Assembly (NCBI GenBank): GCA_000440235.1
Contig: ALKQ01000002.1
Coordinates: 1-64,000, forward strand
Origin: Streptococcus suis 10581
GTDB lineage: Bacteria; Bacillota; Bacilli; Lactobacillales; Streptococcaceae
Length of the DNA: 64,000 bases
Direction: 5' to 3'
In this document: one piece after another, positions 32,900 through 40,781 of the stretch
Position numbering within the stretch: the first letter of the stretch is position 1
Layout of the letters: each line of letters begins with the position of its first letter
Notes under the pieces: model-generated
Told to the model about the DNA's origin: nothing
Database searches by the model: none
What the model saw: the letters and a program-made list of their open reading frames with translations, nothing else
Program-made: the position numbers and the translations under genes

Positions 32900-33115
32900 C
32901 TACGCAGTAAACACCGCATTACCTTGTTTGTCCAAGTAGCCAATGACTGTATGGCTGTTTGCATAGCCACATCGTGGGTTAACCCTTGGAAACCGCATCA
33001 CTTCTTTTAAGATGAGCGTTCTTTTTTCGTTACAGTCGTAGACTGTTAGAAAACCTTTCTCTTTCAGAGAGTTTGTTGTTTTATTGCGTTTTCTTATGAG
33101 TTCAATTCCTGACAT
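32900..33115 (-). CDS. Phage hypothetical protein, 71 aa
   Basis: ATG 33115 (MSGIELIRKRNK) follows AAAGGAAG; the upstream extension lacks a site. Basic, with KGFLTVYDCNEKRTLILKEV. No family recognised. It lies next to cro in the early operon. Confidence 0.6.
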   Translation of the reverse strand: MSGIELIRKRNKTTNSLKEKGFLTVYDCNEKRTLILKEVMRFPRVNPRCGYANSHTVIGYLDKQGNAVFTA

Positions 33116-33137
33116 CTTTTTCTTCCTTTCTAGTTTG

Positions 33138-33374
33138 TTAGTTGGGCAGTTTCCGTTCGGGAACGCTATCTTCAAAAAAAATTCCTAATTCATCTCTTGA
33201 AAATCCAAGGATTGCGGCAATATTCGCGAACTCATTTACGCCGATATCTACCAAACCATTCTCTCGTTTAGCGTATAAAGCACGGTCTTTCCAGCCCATA
33301 CGGTTTGCCACTTCATCTTGGGTTAGACCTTTTGCTATACGTTCTGCTTTTAGACGTTTTAAATTTATTTTCAT
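33138..33374 (-). CDS. Cro-like HTH repressor
   Basis: 78 residues from ATG 33374 (AAAGGAGTACGA upstream). XRE helix-turn-helix: LKAERIAKGLTQDEVANRMG, with REN and EFANIAAILGF. It is transcribed leftwards from the perfect TTGACA / TATACT promoter and would compete with cI for operators in the switch region. Confidence 0.85.
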   Translation of the reverse strand: MKINLKRLKAERIAKGLTQDEVANRMGWKDRALYAKRENGLVDIGVNEFANIAAILGFSRDELGIFFEDSVPERKLPN

Positions 33375-33400
33375 TCGTACTCCTTTCTTGATAACTTTAT

Positions 33401-33526
33401 CGTTCCCGTTGTGGAACATTTTTAGTATATGCCTTTCGTTCCGTTTTGTCAACATTTTTTGCAAAAAAAAATAAAAATATTATTTTTTTGCTTTTGTTTG
33501 TGTTTTTTTGGGAACGGTGTTATAAT
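33401..33526. promoter_or_regulatory. Lysis-lysogeny switch region with divergent promoters
   Basis: Leftward promoter (cro): TTGACA (33452-33447), 17 bp, TATACT (33429-33424). Rightward promoter (cI): TTGTGT (33498-33503), 17 bp, TATAAT (33521-33526). Three related half-sites occur: CGTTCCCGTT with GGAAC (33401-33417), CGTTCCG in the cro spacer (33437-33443) and GGGAACG in the cI spacer (33510-33516). These are likely cI/Cro operators; occupancy would block both promoters. Confidence 0.75.
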
Positions 33527-33554
33527 GAATTCAAATTGAAAAAGGAGTAAAAAT

Positions 33555-33920
33555 ATGAGGACCAATGAAGAAATAATCCAAATATTGATGGATAAATTGG
33601 GAGAAAAGAATATCTCAATGAGTGAGTTGGCCCGTCGTACAGGAATTGCCAAATCAACACTTTCTAGATATTTTAATAAAACAAGAGAGTTCCCGCTAAA
33701 CCGTGCCGATACTTTTGCAAAAGTATTAGGTATTACAACTGAGTACTTACTTGGTATGGAAGTGACACCCACAAAAGAACCTACTCCCACAATCGACCTC
33801 TCAAACCTACGCGAGCGTGTTGTCTTATTCGACGGCAAACCACTCTCGGATGAAGATGTAGAGAAAATCACCAAGATCATTGAACTATCCTTGGAGGTTA
33901 GTGCTAGTGAAGATAGATGA
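33555..33920 (+). CDS. cI-like phage repressor (XRE HTH)
   Basis: 121 residues. HTH MSELARRTGIAKSTLSRYFNKT, then GITTEYLLGM, a C-terminal linker/dimer region without a LexA-type Ser-Lys protease. It overlaps the immA gene, so it is probably removed by that peptidase on induction rather than by RecA-assisted self-cleavage. Site AAAGGAG precedes the ATG. Confidence 0.88.
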   Translation: MRTNEEIIQILMDKLGEKNISMSELARRTGIAKSTLSRYFNKTREFPLNRADTFAKVLGITTEYLLGMEVTPTKEPTPTIDLSNLRERVVLFDGKPLSDEDVEKITKIIELSLEVSASEDR

Positions 33921-34284
33921 ACTGTTAGAAGAATACAAAGTTAAATTATTTGTTTATCCAGACGATATGTGGAATAGGCCTGGACTTTATTTTCCAGACT
34001 TACGAACCATCTATATATCCGCCGCACTCACTAAAGCTGAGCGAGAACGGGTAATATTACACGAACTTGGACACATCAACCACAATCCTGTCAATTACTC
34101 TCGATGCTTACTGCAGTATGAGAATCAAGCTGACAGATTTATGGTTAGAGAACTTCTCAAGGAATATCTTAGTAAGTACGACCCGAATGATTTTAACTGG
34201 TTGTACTTTGCAAAAACTAACAAAATCGCAACCAGCTGGGGCGAGCGAATGATACAAGAAGAATTTTATAAATTGGTTAGTTAA
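33907..34284 (+). CDS. ImmA/IrrE-type metallopeptidase
   Basis: 125 residues from GTG 33907; GGAGG lies 9 nt upstream. Zinc-protease motif HELGH (52-56) with the downstream ENQADRFM (third ligand region). ImmA peptidases cleave the repressor during induction. It overlaps cI by 14 bp, the ICEBs1-like arrangement. Confidence 0.88.
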   Translation: MKIDELLEEYKVKLFVYPDDMWNRPGLYFPDLRTIYISAALTKAERERVILHELGHINHNPVNYSRCLLQYENQADRFMVRELLKEYLSKYDPNDFNWLYFAKTNKIATSWGERMIQEEFYKLVS

Positions 34285-34293
34285 GGAGATTAC

Positions 34294-34986
34294 ATGACAG
34301 AGATTTATAACGACTCATTTAGACTTATGGGTACCAATTATCATCAAAAAGAAGCCCTTGAGATCATGAAGAAGCTCTCTAAGAAAAATAACTATCTGAC
34401 AATGTCAGATGAAGGCATCAAAGAATACATTTTAAAAACATACTCAAATGTGTATGAATATAAGTATCTTGAGACAAATGATATTATTTTGGTACGAGAG
34501 CCAAAAAATCCACATGATCCGAATGCTGTGAAAGTCTTAGCTGGAGGGCTGTTTGCCGGTTATCTTCCTGCAGATATTGCTAAAAAAGTAAATCGGTACG
34601 TTGGCAAATCTGATTACAATATCAAGGCAACCTTACATGGTAGAGGTGGAAAGTTCAAAACCTTAGATGACACTTTGACCAAAGTAATTTCGGATGAAAA
34701 AGAAATATCGTTTAGACTGGATTTAGTAGTAAACAAGGTTCCAATTCCGAAAAAATCTGCATCTTCAGTGGATAGTCTTGCTTCACCAGTTCAAACTACC
34801 AACAGTTTCTGGCAAAATCTTTTTCTAATTCTGTCGTTTTTGTCAATATTAATTGGGATATTATTTGTCTTAGTAGCATTTAGTTTCTTGCTTAAGCAAA
34901 AAATATTAGAATTTTTTGTTGGATTAGTCATTGGAGTATTGTTTTTTGCTCCAGTAACTGTTTATAAATTGATTTTCAAAAAATAA
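34294..34986 (+). CDS. HIRAN domain protein with membrane anchor
   Basis: 230 residues. HIRAN-like core at about 66-100 (LVREPKNPHDPNAVKV and GGLFAGYLPADIA), a Ser-rich linker (150-170), then two transmembrane helices (about 172-200 and 207-226). HIRAN domains bind DNA ends or 3'-OH groups. A membrane-anchored form next to the integrase and repressor is unusual and could sense or exclude incoming DNA. It lies in the lysogenic operon. Confidence 0.75.
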   Translation: MTEIYNDSFRLMGTNYHQKEALEIMKKLSKKNNYLTMSDEGIKEYILKTYSNVYEYKYLETNDIILVREPKNPHDPNAVKVLAGGLFAGYLPADIAKKVNRYVGKSDYNIKATLHGRGGKFKTLDDTLTKVISDEKEISFRLDLVVNKVPIPKKSASSVDSLASPVQTTNSFWQNLFLILSFLSILIGILFVLVAFSFLLKQKILEFFVGLVIGVLFFAPVTVYKLIFKK

Positions 34987-35038
34987 AAAAAGCCCTACGC
35001 TCGACAGTTTGGCGACCAAGAGCGTAAGGCGAATCGTA

Positions 35039-35072
35039 TAAGAAAAATTGCCAATCTGGCAAGTCTTTTCTT
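35039..35072 (+). terminator. Terminator of the lysogeny operon
   Basis: TTGCCA (35048-35053) pairs with TGGCAA (35057-35062) inside a longer AAGAAAA / TTTTCTT stem, and T-rich sequence follows. A separate inverted repeat CTACGCTC / GAGCGTAAG lies just upstream at 34991-35028. Confidence 0.65.
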
Positions 35073-35107
35073 GTACCCATTTTATCAGAAAATGAGGTAA
35101 AAAACAA

Positions 35108-36178
35108 ATGGCATCAGTTAGAAAAAGGGGTAAATATTATGAGTACCGCGTTGTTTACCGCGATAGTTTAGGGGAGAGACATGAGGCGACTTGTGGTGGC
35201 TTCAAGACCAAAGCACAAGCAAGAGCAGCTGGACAAGAAAGAGAAGTCGAGCTTCGAACTTCTCCCATGTCAAATAATGATGTCACACTGCTTGACTACT
35301 ACATGGCTTGGGCAGAGCTATATAAAAAACCACACGTTGTTAAAAAAACATGGAATTCCTACGAACAAACCCGAAAGCACATCAGCAAGTATTTTGGTCA
35401 CATTAAACTGAAAGAGATGTCCCCTGTACGCTACCAAGAATTTTTAAACCAGTTTGGCTCTAAGTACGCACAAGACACTATTGAGCGGACACACTATCAT
35501 ATTAAATCAGCTGTCAAAATCGCTGTCCGTGATCAGCTCATTCCATCGAATTTCACGGAAGGGGCTGTGGTTAAATCTCAGAAAGAAAAAAAGCCAGAGG
35601 CTGAAAGTTATCTTGAAGAGGATGAATACCTCTACGTCATCTCAAAAACGCAAGAGAACCCTCAATATATTTCACACATGACACTCTATATTTTGGCGGT
35701 TAGTGGAATGAGGTTTGCTGAAGCTATGGGGTTGACTTGGGATGATATTGACTTTGAAAGACAAGTCTTTATAGTTGTTAACACCTGGGACTATTCTGAC
35801 TCACAAGATTTTAGTGCTACAAAAAATGAACAATCTGTAAGAGAGATCCCCTTTAATGATAACGTCGCTAAGCATTTACTCAATTTTAAAGAGCATTACT
35901 GGAAAGAGAATGAAGAGGGTCGTATCTTATTCGGTGCGTCAAATAGAGCCACAAATACTGCTCTGAAAAGAATGGTAAAAAGAGATGTCCATCCACATAC
36001 TTTAAGACACACATACGCTTCTTATCTCATTTTCAAGGAAGTACCAGTTGCAAGTATCTCTAAACTGTTAGGACATAAAACTATTTTGATAACTTTGAAA
36101 GTCTATGCCCACCAGTTTGAAAAGATGAAAGAGAAACACCATGCAGAAGTGCGAGGTATCTTAGCAGACATTCATTAG
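35108..36178 (+). CDS. int: Phage integrase (tyrosine recombinase)
   Basis: 356 residues. N-terminal arm-binding-type domain (1-50, KRGKYYEYRVVYRDSLGER), core-binding domain (60-160), catalytic domain with Arg202 (SGMRFAEAMGL), Lys239, His297-x-x-Arg300 (HPHTLRHTY), His323 (LLGHKT) and nucleophile Tyr333 (KVYAHQF). It recombines attP with the tRNA-Cys 3' end. The stop codon is next to the right arm-type repeats and 52 bp from attR. Confidence 0.95.
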   Translation: MASVRKRGKYYEYRVVYRDSLGERHEATCGGFKTKAQARAAGQEREVELRTSPMSNNDVTLLDYYMAWAELYKKPHVVKKTWNSYEQTRKHISKYFGHIKLKEMSPVRYQEFLNQFGSKYAQDTIERTHYHIKSAVKIAVRDQLIPSNFTEGAVVKSQKEKKPEAESYLEEDEYLYVISKTQENPQYISHMTLYILAVSGMRFAEAMGLTWDDIDFERQVFIVVNTWDYSDSQDFSATKNEQSVREIPFNDNVAKHLLNFKEHYWKENEEGRILFGASNRATNTALKRMVKRDVHPHTLRHTYASYLIFKEVPVASISKLLGHKTILITLKVYAHQFEKMKEKHHAEVRGILADIH

Positions 36179-36179
36179 T

Positions 36180-36201
36180 TGGTGGGCAAACGGTGGACAA
36201 A
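36180..36201 (+). repeat. Putative integrase arm-type sites (right arm)
   Basis: TGGTGGGCAAA and CGGTGGACAAA, the near-identical partner of the left pair (23 of 25 bases over the whole unit with its flanks). It starts right after the integrase stop codon and lies about 30 bp inside attR. Confidence 0.55.
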
Positions 36202-36230
36202 TAGCCCTAAACCCTTGATATACCAACGGT

Positions 36231-36310
36231 TTCAAATCCGTCTACCGCCTTTATTATAGGAATTTATCCGAATTTATACAAGTCAAAAGCCCGATTTTTC
36301 GGGCTTTTTT
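36231..36310 (+). repeat. attR
   Basis: Carries the tRNA-Cys 3' end, discriminator and the terminator hairpin (36285-36310), matching attL over 31 perfect bp and 80 bp with two mismatches. It marks the right phage end. Confidence 0.9.
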
Positions 36311-36349
36311 GATTTGTTATTTGGTAAAATTCGGTTAAAACAAAAAAAG

Positions 36350-36371
36350 ATTTTGGACAAATTTTGGACAC
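36350..36371 (+). repeat. Arm-site-like repeats outside attR
   Basis: TTTTGGACAAA followed by TTTTGGACACC, two 11-mers similar to the phage arm sites, lie on the host side of attR. The stretch 36311-36371 also resembles the phage left end (GGTTAAA, GGTAAA words). It may be a scar of an older element at the same site. Confidence 0.4.
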
Positions 36372-36387
36372 CCAAAATATCAACAAA

Positions 36388-36414
36388 CTCCCCATAGCTT
36401 GTCGCTATGAGGAG
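36388..36414 (-). terminator. nusG terminator
   Basis: On the - strand CTCCTCATAGC pairs with GCTATGGGGAG around GACAA, followed by TTTGTTG. It lies just after the nusG stop. Confidence 0.7.
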
Positions 36415-36424
36415 CATGGATATA

Positions 36425-36964
36425 TTACAACTCAGCAATCTGGCTCAAGTTAACTTCAGCAATGGTATCATTACCAAACATAGAGATAACCATCTTAACC
36501 TTGTTGTTGTCGATTTCTGTGATTTTACCTGTGTAGTCGGTGAAGGCACCGTCAATGATACGAACAGTGTCGCCAACTTTGACATCAATATCAAATTCTT
36601 GAACGGTTTGTCCCATAGACACCAAGATTTGACGAATTTCTTCTTCCAAAAGTGGAGTTGGTTTTGAACGGTTACCGTGTGAACCCACGAAACCTGTAAC
36701 GTTTGGCGTGTTACGAACCACAAACCAAGCTTCATCCGTCATAACCATTTCAACCAAAACATAACCAGGGAAACGGTTTTCTTCCACTTCCTTGACCTCA
36801 CCGTTCTTTTCAACCTGAACAGTCTGAGTTGGAATTTCTACACGAAGGATGTTTTCCAACATGTTATAAGTGTGGGCACGTTGGAGCAAGTTTTCCTTCA
36901 CTTTATTTTCATATCCTGAGTAGGTCTGTAAAACAAACCAGCCTTTATCAAAACTATCGTACAT
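36425..36964 (-). CDS. nusG: Transcription antitermination factor NusG
   Basis: 179 residues. NGN domain (1-110, GWFVLQTYSGYENKVKENLL, RFPGYVLVEMVMTDEAWFVV) and KOW domain (about 128-160, VGDTVRIIDGAFTDYTGKIT). It couples RNA polymerase to ribosomes and to elongation control. It is 109 bp downstream of secE, as usual in streptococci. Confidence 0.96.
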   Translation of the reverse strand: MYDSFDKGWFVLQTYSGYENKVKENLLQRAHTYNMLENILRVEIPTQTVQVEKNGEVKEVEENRFPGYVLVEMVMTDEAWFVVRNTPNVTGFVGSHGNRSKPTPLLEEEIRQILVSMGQTVQEFDIDVKVGDTVRIIDGAFTDYTGKITEIDNNKVKMVISMFGNDTIAEVNLSQIAEL

Positions 36965-37073
36965 TGTTACTTCCTTTCTTTGGAAACACGGAATTTTTAG
37001 ACGCTAAAAAAAGCCCGAAGGCTTTCGCTTTTCTTTATTATATCACTTCCATTTTACAAATGGCAAGTATTTT

Positions 37074-37250
37074 CTAGAAAAGATTGATCAAGCTCATGAT
37101 TCCTCGTGACAAAATCAAGTCAAAGAGGTAAACCACCGCTACGAAAAAGGCAGTATATTCCACTACAGACACGAAATCCGTCCAGCTCTGCTTACGAGTT
37201 GGCCAAGACGTATCTTTTAAAATGCGGATAATGTCTTTGATAAATTTCAT
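37074..37250 (-). CDS. secE: Preprotein translocase subunit SecE
   Basis: 58 residues from ATG 37250 (AGGAG upstream): MKFIKDIIRILKDTSWPTRK, then one transmembrane helix (about 29-48). A short, single-span SecE is typical of Gram-positive bacteria. It stabilises SecY in the translocon. Neighbours nusG and rpmG support the assignment. Confidence 0.93.
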   Translation of the reverse strand: MKFIKDIIRILKDTSWPTRKQSWTDFVSVVEYTAFFVAVVYLFDLILSRGIMSLINLF

Positions 37251-37259
37251 GCGTGACTC

Positions 37260-37412
37260 CTATCTGGTTTCCTTGTGAACAGTGTATTGTCCACAGTGTT
37301 TACAAAATTTATTTACTTCTAACCGTGTTGGCTTGGGATTGCTCGAAAGGCTGATTGAATAGTTTCGAGAACCACAAACAGTACAGGCTAGGCTTGCTTT
37401 TTTTAGTGCCAT
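37260..37412 (-). CDS. rpmG: 50S ribosomal protein L33
   Basis: 50 residues, [20 protein letters not shown] and [15 protein letters not shown]. The four cysteines form a zinc site (C+ paralogue). Strong context with secE-nusG. Confidence 0.93.
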   Translation of the reverse strand: MALKKASLACTVCGSRNYSISLSSNPKPTRLEVNKFCKHCGQYTVHKETR

Positions 37413-37445
37413 AAAGCCCTCCATCTTTTTCATTCTACCATGTTT

Positions 37446-39659
37446 TTATGGATTTGACAACTCTCCAAACCAAGACGTGATGTTATCCCACAAGGTTTTT
37501 GCTCGTTCTGGTAACTGGGCATCGATTAGATTTTGTTTGGTTTGCTCAATCAAGTTTCTCGCCTGATCTGAAATTTCTTGTACCTGTTCTTGACCAAGGC
37601 TTGATTCAGTTTGCGCAGCTTCATCTGGAGCTACTTCTACAATACCATTTTGTGCATAGGCATTTTCTACTTCGAACTGAGTTCCTGCAGTATATGGCAA
37701 GATTGAATTGGCTACAGTCTGGAAGACCGATGGAGCCATCCAGTAGCTACTGCTATCTATATAATGATTTTCATCTGTCTGCTCAAAACCAACCCACTGA
37801 CTGATGACCAAATCAGGTGTGTAGGCAATATGCCACTGATCATTGACAAGATTGACATCAAAACTCGTTTCGGTTGTTCCTGTTTTCCCAGCAATATAAT
37901 AATTGGCCGCATCTGCTGTCACTCCCGTACCATTGGTATAGGTTCCAAGCATCATTGCTGTCATCTTATCTGCGACAGGGCGGTCAATCACCTTGGTACT
38001 TGTTTCTCGATGCTCTGCTAAAACCTTTCCACTAGCTGTTTCAATACGAGTGATGAGGTGGGCATCCTTCATCACACCCTTATTTGCAAAAGTAGCGTAG
38101 GCCTGGGCCATTTGCAGAGGATTAGTCTCCACTCCAGAACCAATTGAAACACCCAAAACTTTCTCGACATTTTCCATATCAAGTCCAAACTTTTGTCCAT
38201 ACTCGAAGGCTTTGTCAATCCCCAAGGTGTTCACTATATAAGCTACTGGTAAATTGTAAGAGAGAGCCAAAGCTTGATACATTGGAATGGTATCAGAAGT
38301 CGAATAATCATAGTTATGCAAGGTGTAATCGCCGTAGGTTTCTGTATGGTTATCCAGAGCCATATCAATCGACCAGCCCGCCGCTACTGCTGGAGCATAG
38401 GCAACCAGAGGCTTGATTGTTGAACCAGGACTGCGCTTGGCTTGTGTTGCAAAGTTGAAAGTCCGAAAGACCGCATCCTCTGAACTGTTAACTCGACCAA
38501 CCAAGGCGCGAACTCCACCAGTCCTAGGGTCAAGAGCTACGCTGGCAGCCTGAGCATGGGTACCATCAAAACTTGATGTTGGGAACATAGTCTCATCATT
38601 AAAAATCACCTGCATGCTGGCTTGAGAATTTTGATCCATCTCTGTGTAAATCCTATAGCCGTTATTAATAATGTCTGATTCTTTCAGTCCGTATCGCTCA
38701 ATCGCCTCAGCAATCACAGCATCAAAATAGGATGGATAGGAATAATTGCTTTGTTTCCCTGTATAGGTATCTGAAAGCTGACTGGCTAGGTCTACTTGGA
38801 AACCTGCATCTGCAGTCGCTTGATCAATATAACCAGCATTGACCATGTTTTGCAGGACTGTATCCCGACGATTAACTGCATTTTCTAGAGAATAATAAGG
38901 ATTATAAATCTCAGGTCCCTTGAGCATACCTGCTATGACGGCCGCTTGCTCAAGAGTAAGATCACTGGCTGGAATACCGAAGTATTTTTGGCTTGCATCT
39001 TCCACTCCCCAGACCCCGTTCCCAAAATAGGCGTTATTGAGATACATGGTCAAAATTTCTTGCTTGCTGTACTTTTTATTGATTTCCAGAGCCAAAAAGA
39101 ATTCTCGAGCCTTTCGACTGATGGTCTGATCCTGAGTTAGAAAGGCATTTTTTGCCAATTGCTGGGTAATAGTTGAACCACCTCCAGACCGACCTAACGT
39201 CAAGGCAGCCAAAATTGTACGCTGGTAATTAATGCCTGAATTTTTGTAGAAGCTCCGATCTTCTGTAGCGATAACGGCATTCTCTAAATTATCAGAGACA
39301 GCATCCAGCTCTACATAGGTCCCCTTCTGACCAGACAATGTCCCAGCTTCCGCACCATCTTTATCGTAAATAATCGTTGTGGCTTTTAGCGCCTGTTGTA
39401 AATCACCAACATTAGCTGTCTTTGCAAGGAAAAATAGATAGCCACCTACTGTAAGAACTGTCAGGACCATTAAAATGATTAAAATTTTAGTCAGTTGATA
39501 ACGGCGCCAAAATTTACGAATCGGCTCTGGAATACGTGATTTTTTCTTTGGTTTATCAACAGAGCCACGATTTCCCCTGCGGCGACGGCTAGGTCGGTCT
39601 TCATGATCAATTTGGAAATCTTCTGGAACTTCGATTGGCTGGTATTGCAAATCGTCCAT
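37446..39659 (-). CDS. pbp2A: Penicillin-binding protein 2A (class A)
   Basis: 737 residues. Cytoplasmic basic tail, transmembrane segment about 57-79, glycosyltransferase-51 motifs EDRSFY (133-138) and GSTITQQLAKN (161-171), transpeptidase SxxK Ser413-Lys416 in SPGSTIKP, SYN (467-469) and KTGT (592-595). It polymerises and cross-links peptidoglycan at the outer membrane face. The end is Gln-rich. Divergent from the ferredoxin-NADP reductase gene. Confidence 0.93.
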   Translation of the reverse strand: MDDLQYQPIEVPEDFQIDHEDRPSRRRRGNRGSVDKPKKKSRIPEPIRKFWRRYQLTKILIILMVLTVLTVGGYLFFLAKTANVGDLQQALKATTIIYDKDGAEAGTLSGQKGTYVELDAVSDNLENAVIATEDRSFYKNSGINYQRTILAALTLGRSGGGSTITQQLAKNAFLTQDQTISRKAREFFLALEINKKYSKQEILTMYLNNAYFGNGVWGVEDASQKYFGIPASDLTLEQAAVIAGMLKGPEIYNPYYSLENAVNRRDTVLQNMVNAGYIDQATADAGFQVDLASQLSDTYTGKQSNYSYPSYFDAVIAEAIERYGLKESDIINNGYRIYTEMDQNSQASMQVIFNDETMFPTSSFDGTHAQAASVALDPRTGGVRALVGRVNSSEDAVFRTFNFATQAKRSPGSTIKPLVAYAPAVAAGWSIDMALDNHTETYGDYTLHNYDYSTSDTIPMYQALALSYNLPVAYIVNTLGIDKAFEYGQKFGLDMENVEKVLGVSIGSGVETNPLQMAQAYATFANKGVMKDAHLITRIETASGKVLAEHRETSTKVIDRPVADKMTAMMLGTYTNGTGVTADAANYYIAGKTGTTETSFDVNLVNDQWHIAYTPDLVISQWVGFEQTDENHYIDSSSYWMAPSVFQTVANSILPYTAGTQFEVENAYAQNGIVEVAPDEAAQTESSLGQEQVQEISDQARNLIEQTKQNLIDAQLPERAKTLWDNITSWFGELSNP

Positions 39660-39689
39660 ACTTTACCTCTTTCTAGTGAATTTTGTACC

Positions 39690-39780
39690 ATTATACACCA
39701 TTTCCTAAAAACTAGCAGAAAAAAGCCTGCGATAACTTGTGACAACAGACAGAGAAAATTTTCCAAAAATATGATAAAAT
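39690..39780. promoter_or_regulatory. Divergent promoters of pbp2A and the reductase
   Basis: Leftwards, TATAAT at 39695-39690 (extended TGTATAAT) faces pbp2A. Rightwards, an extended -10 TGATAAAAT (39772-39780) faces the reductase gene; neither has a strong -35. Confidence 0.6.
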
Positions 39781-39811
39781 AGGGTCATTCTGAACAAAGA
39801 AGAGGATTCCC

Positions 39812-40780
39812 ATGACACAAGTATATGACATTACTATCATCGGCGGCGGTCCAGTCGGTTTATTCGCCGCTTTCTACGCCCACCTCCGTCAAGCCAAGGT
39901 CAAAATCATTGACTCCCTGCCCCAACTGGGTGGCCAGCCTGCCATTCTCTATCCTGAAAAGGCCATTTTGGACATTCCTGCCTTCCCAAGTCTGACAGGA
40001 CAAGAGTTGACCGACAACCTCCTCGCTCAACTGGCTCCATTTGATACTACCATCTGCCTCAATGAAACCCTGACTGCTATCAAACCTGGGGAAACCATTA
40101 CCCTAACAACCAACAAGGGCTGCCACCAGACCAAGACTCTGATTATCGCCATGGGTGGCGGGGCCTTCAAGCCACGTCCGCTGGAGATTGATGGTGCTGA
40201 CAGCTTTGACAACGTCCATTACCACGTGTCTAATATCCAGCAGTATGCCGACAAGGACATCGTCGTCTTGGGTGGTGGTGATTCTGCGGTCGATTGGTCC
40301 CTGGCCTTTGAAAAAATTGCTAAGACTACTCACATTGTCCACCGTCGCGACAACTTCCGCGCCCTTGAACACAGCGTAGAGGAACTCAAGCAGTCCAGCG
40401 TCACCATCCACACACCTTTTATCCCTAAAGGGCTTTCTGGGGAAAATGGCAGAGCTTCTGCCATTGATTTCGATAAGGTAAAAAGCGAGGACAAGCTCAC
40501 CCTGTCTTTTGACCACCTCTTTGTCAACTACGGTTTCAAATCATCTATCGGCACGCTAAAAGAATGGGGATTGGAACTCAATCGCCACCGCATTACCGTC
40601 AACAGTAAGCAAGAAACCTCCGTCCCTGGTATCTATGCCATCGGTGACTGTTGCTTCTACGAGGGCAAGATTGACCTGATTGCGACTGGTCTTGGCGAAG
40701 CCCCAACCGCAGTCAACAATGCCATGAACTACCTCAATCCAAACGAAAAAGTGCAACCCAAGCACTCGACCAGCCTATAA
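39812..40780 (+). CDS. Ferredoxin--NADP(+) reductase, thioredoxin reductase-like type
   Basis: 322 residues. FAD site GGGPVGLFAAFYAH (11-24), NADPH site VLGGGDSAVDWSL (about 150-162), C-terminal GIYAIGDCCFYEGKIDLIATG. The CxxC pair of thioredoxin reductase is absent, which marks the YumC-type FNR family. It supplies electrons to ferredoxin or flavodoxin. Confidence 0.88.
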   Translation: MTQVYDITIIGGGPVGLFAAFYAHLRQAKVKIIDSLPQLGGQPAILYPEKAILDIPAFPSLTGQELTDNLLAQLAPFDTTICLNETLTAIKPGETITLTTNKGCHQTKTLIIAMGGGAFKPRPLEIDGADSFDNVHYHVSNIQQYADKDIVVLGGGDSAVDWSLAFEKIAKTTHIVHRRDNFRALEHSVEELKQSSVTIHTPFIPKGLSGENGRASAIDFDKVKSEDKLTLSFDHLFVNYGFKSSIGTLKEWGLELNRHRITVNSKQETSVPGIYAIGDCCFYEGKIDLIATGLGEAPTAVNNAMNYLNPNEKVQPKHSTSL

Positions 40781-40781
40781 G

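Larger units (their letters stand above)
196..36261. mobile_element. Prophage (temperate siphovirus) in tRNA-Cys
   Basis: The element is bounded by att repeats at 196-276 and 36231-36310 and holds all expected modules: integrase, cI/cro switch, replication, late regulator, packaging, head, tail and lysis. Lytic genes run leftwards; integrase and lysogeny genes at the right end run rightwards. The lysis genes lie next to the tRNA, and the integrase lies next to attR. Structural, packaging, lysis and integration genes all appear open. The broken genes are an HTH gene (23830-24093) and a DUF1642 gene (25259-25757), neither clearly essential. No small terminase subunit was recognised, so inducibility cannot be judged from sequence alone. 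Confidence 0.95.

Noticed and set aside
33449..33880. 143-codon frame antisense to cI
   Set aside because: It lies wholly against the cI gene and its promoter, without a start site.
34991..35028. Strong terminator by the CTACGCTC / GAGCGTAAG repeat
   Set aside because: The T-run lies on the strand that has no gene ending there; the hairpin at 35039-35072 is a better + strand terminator.
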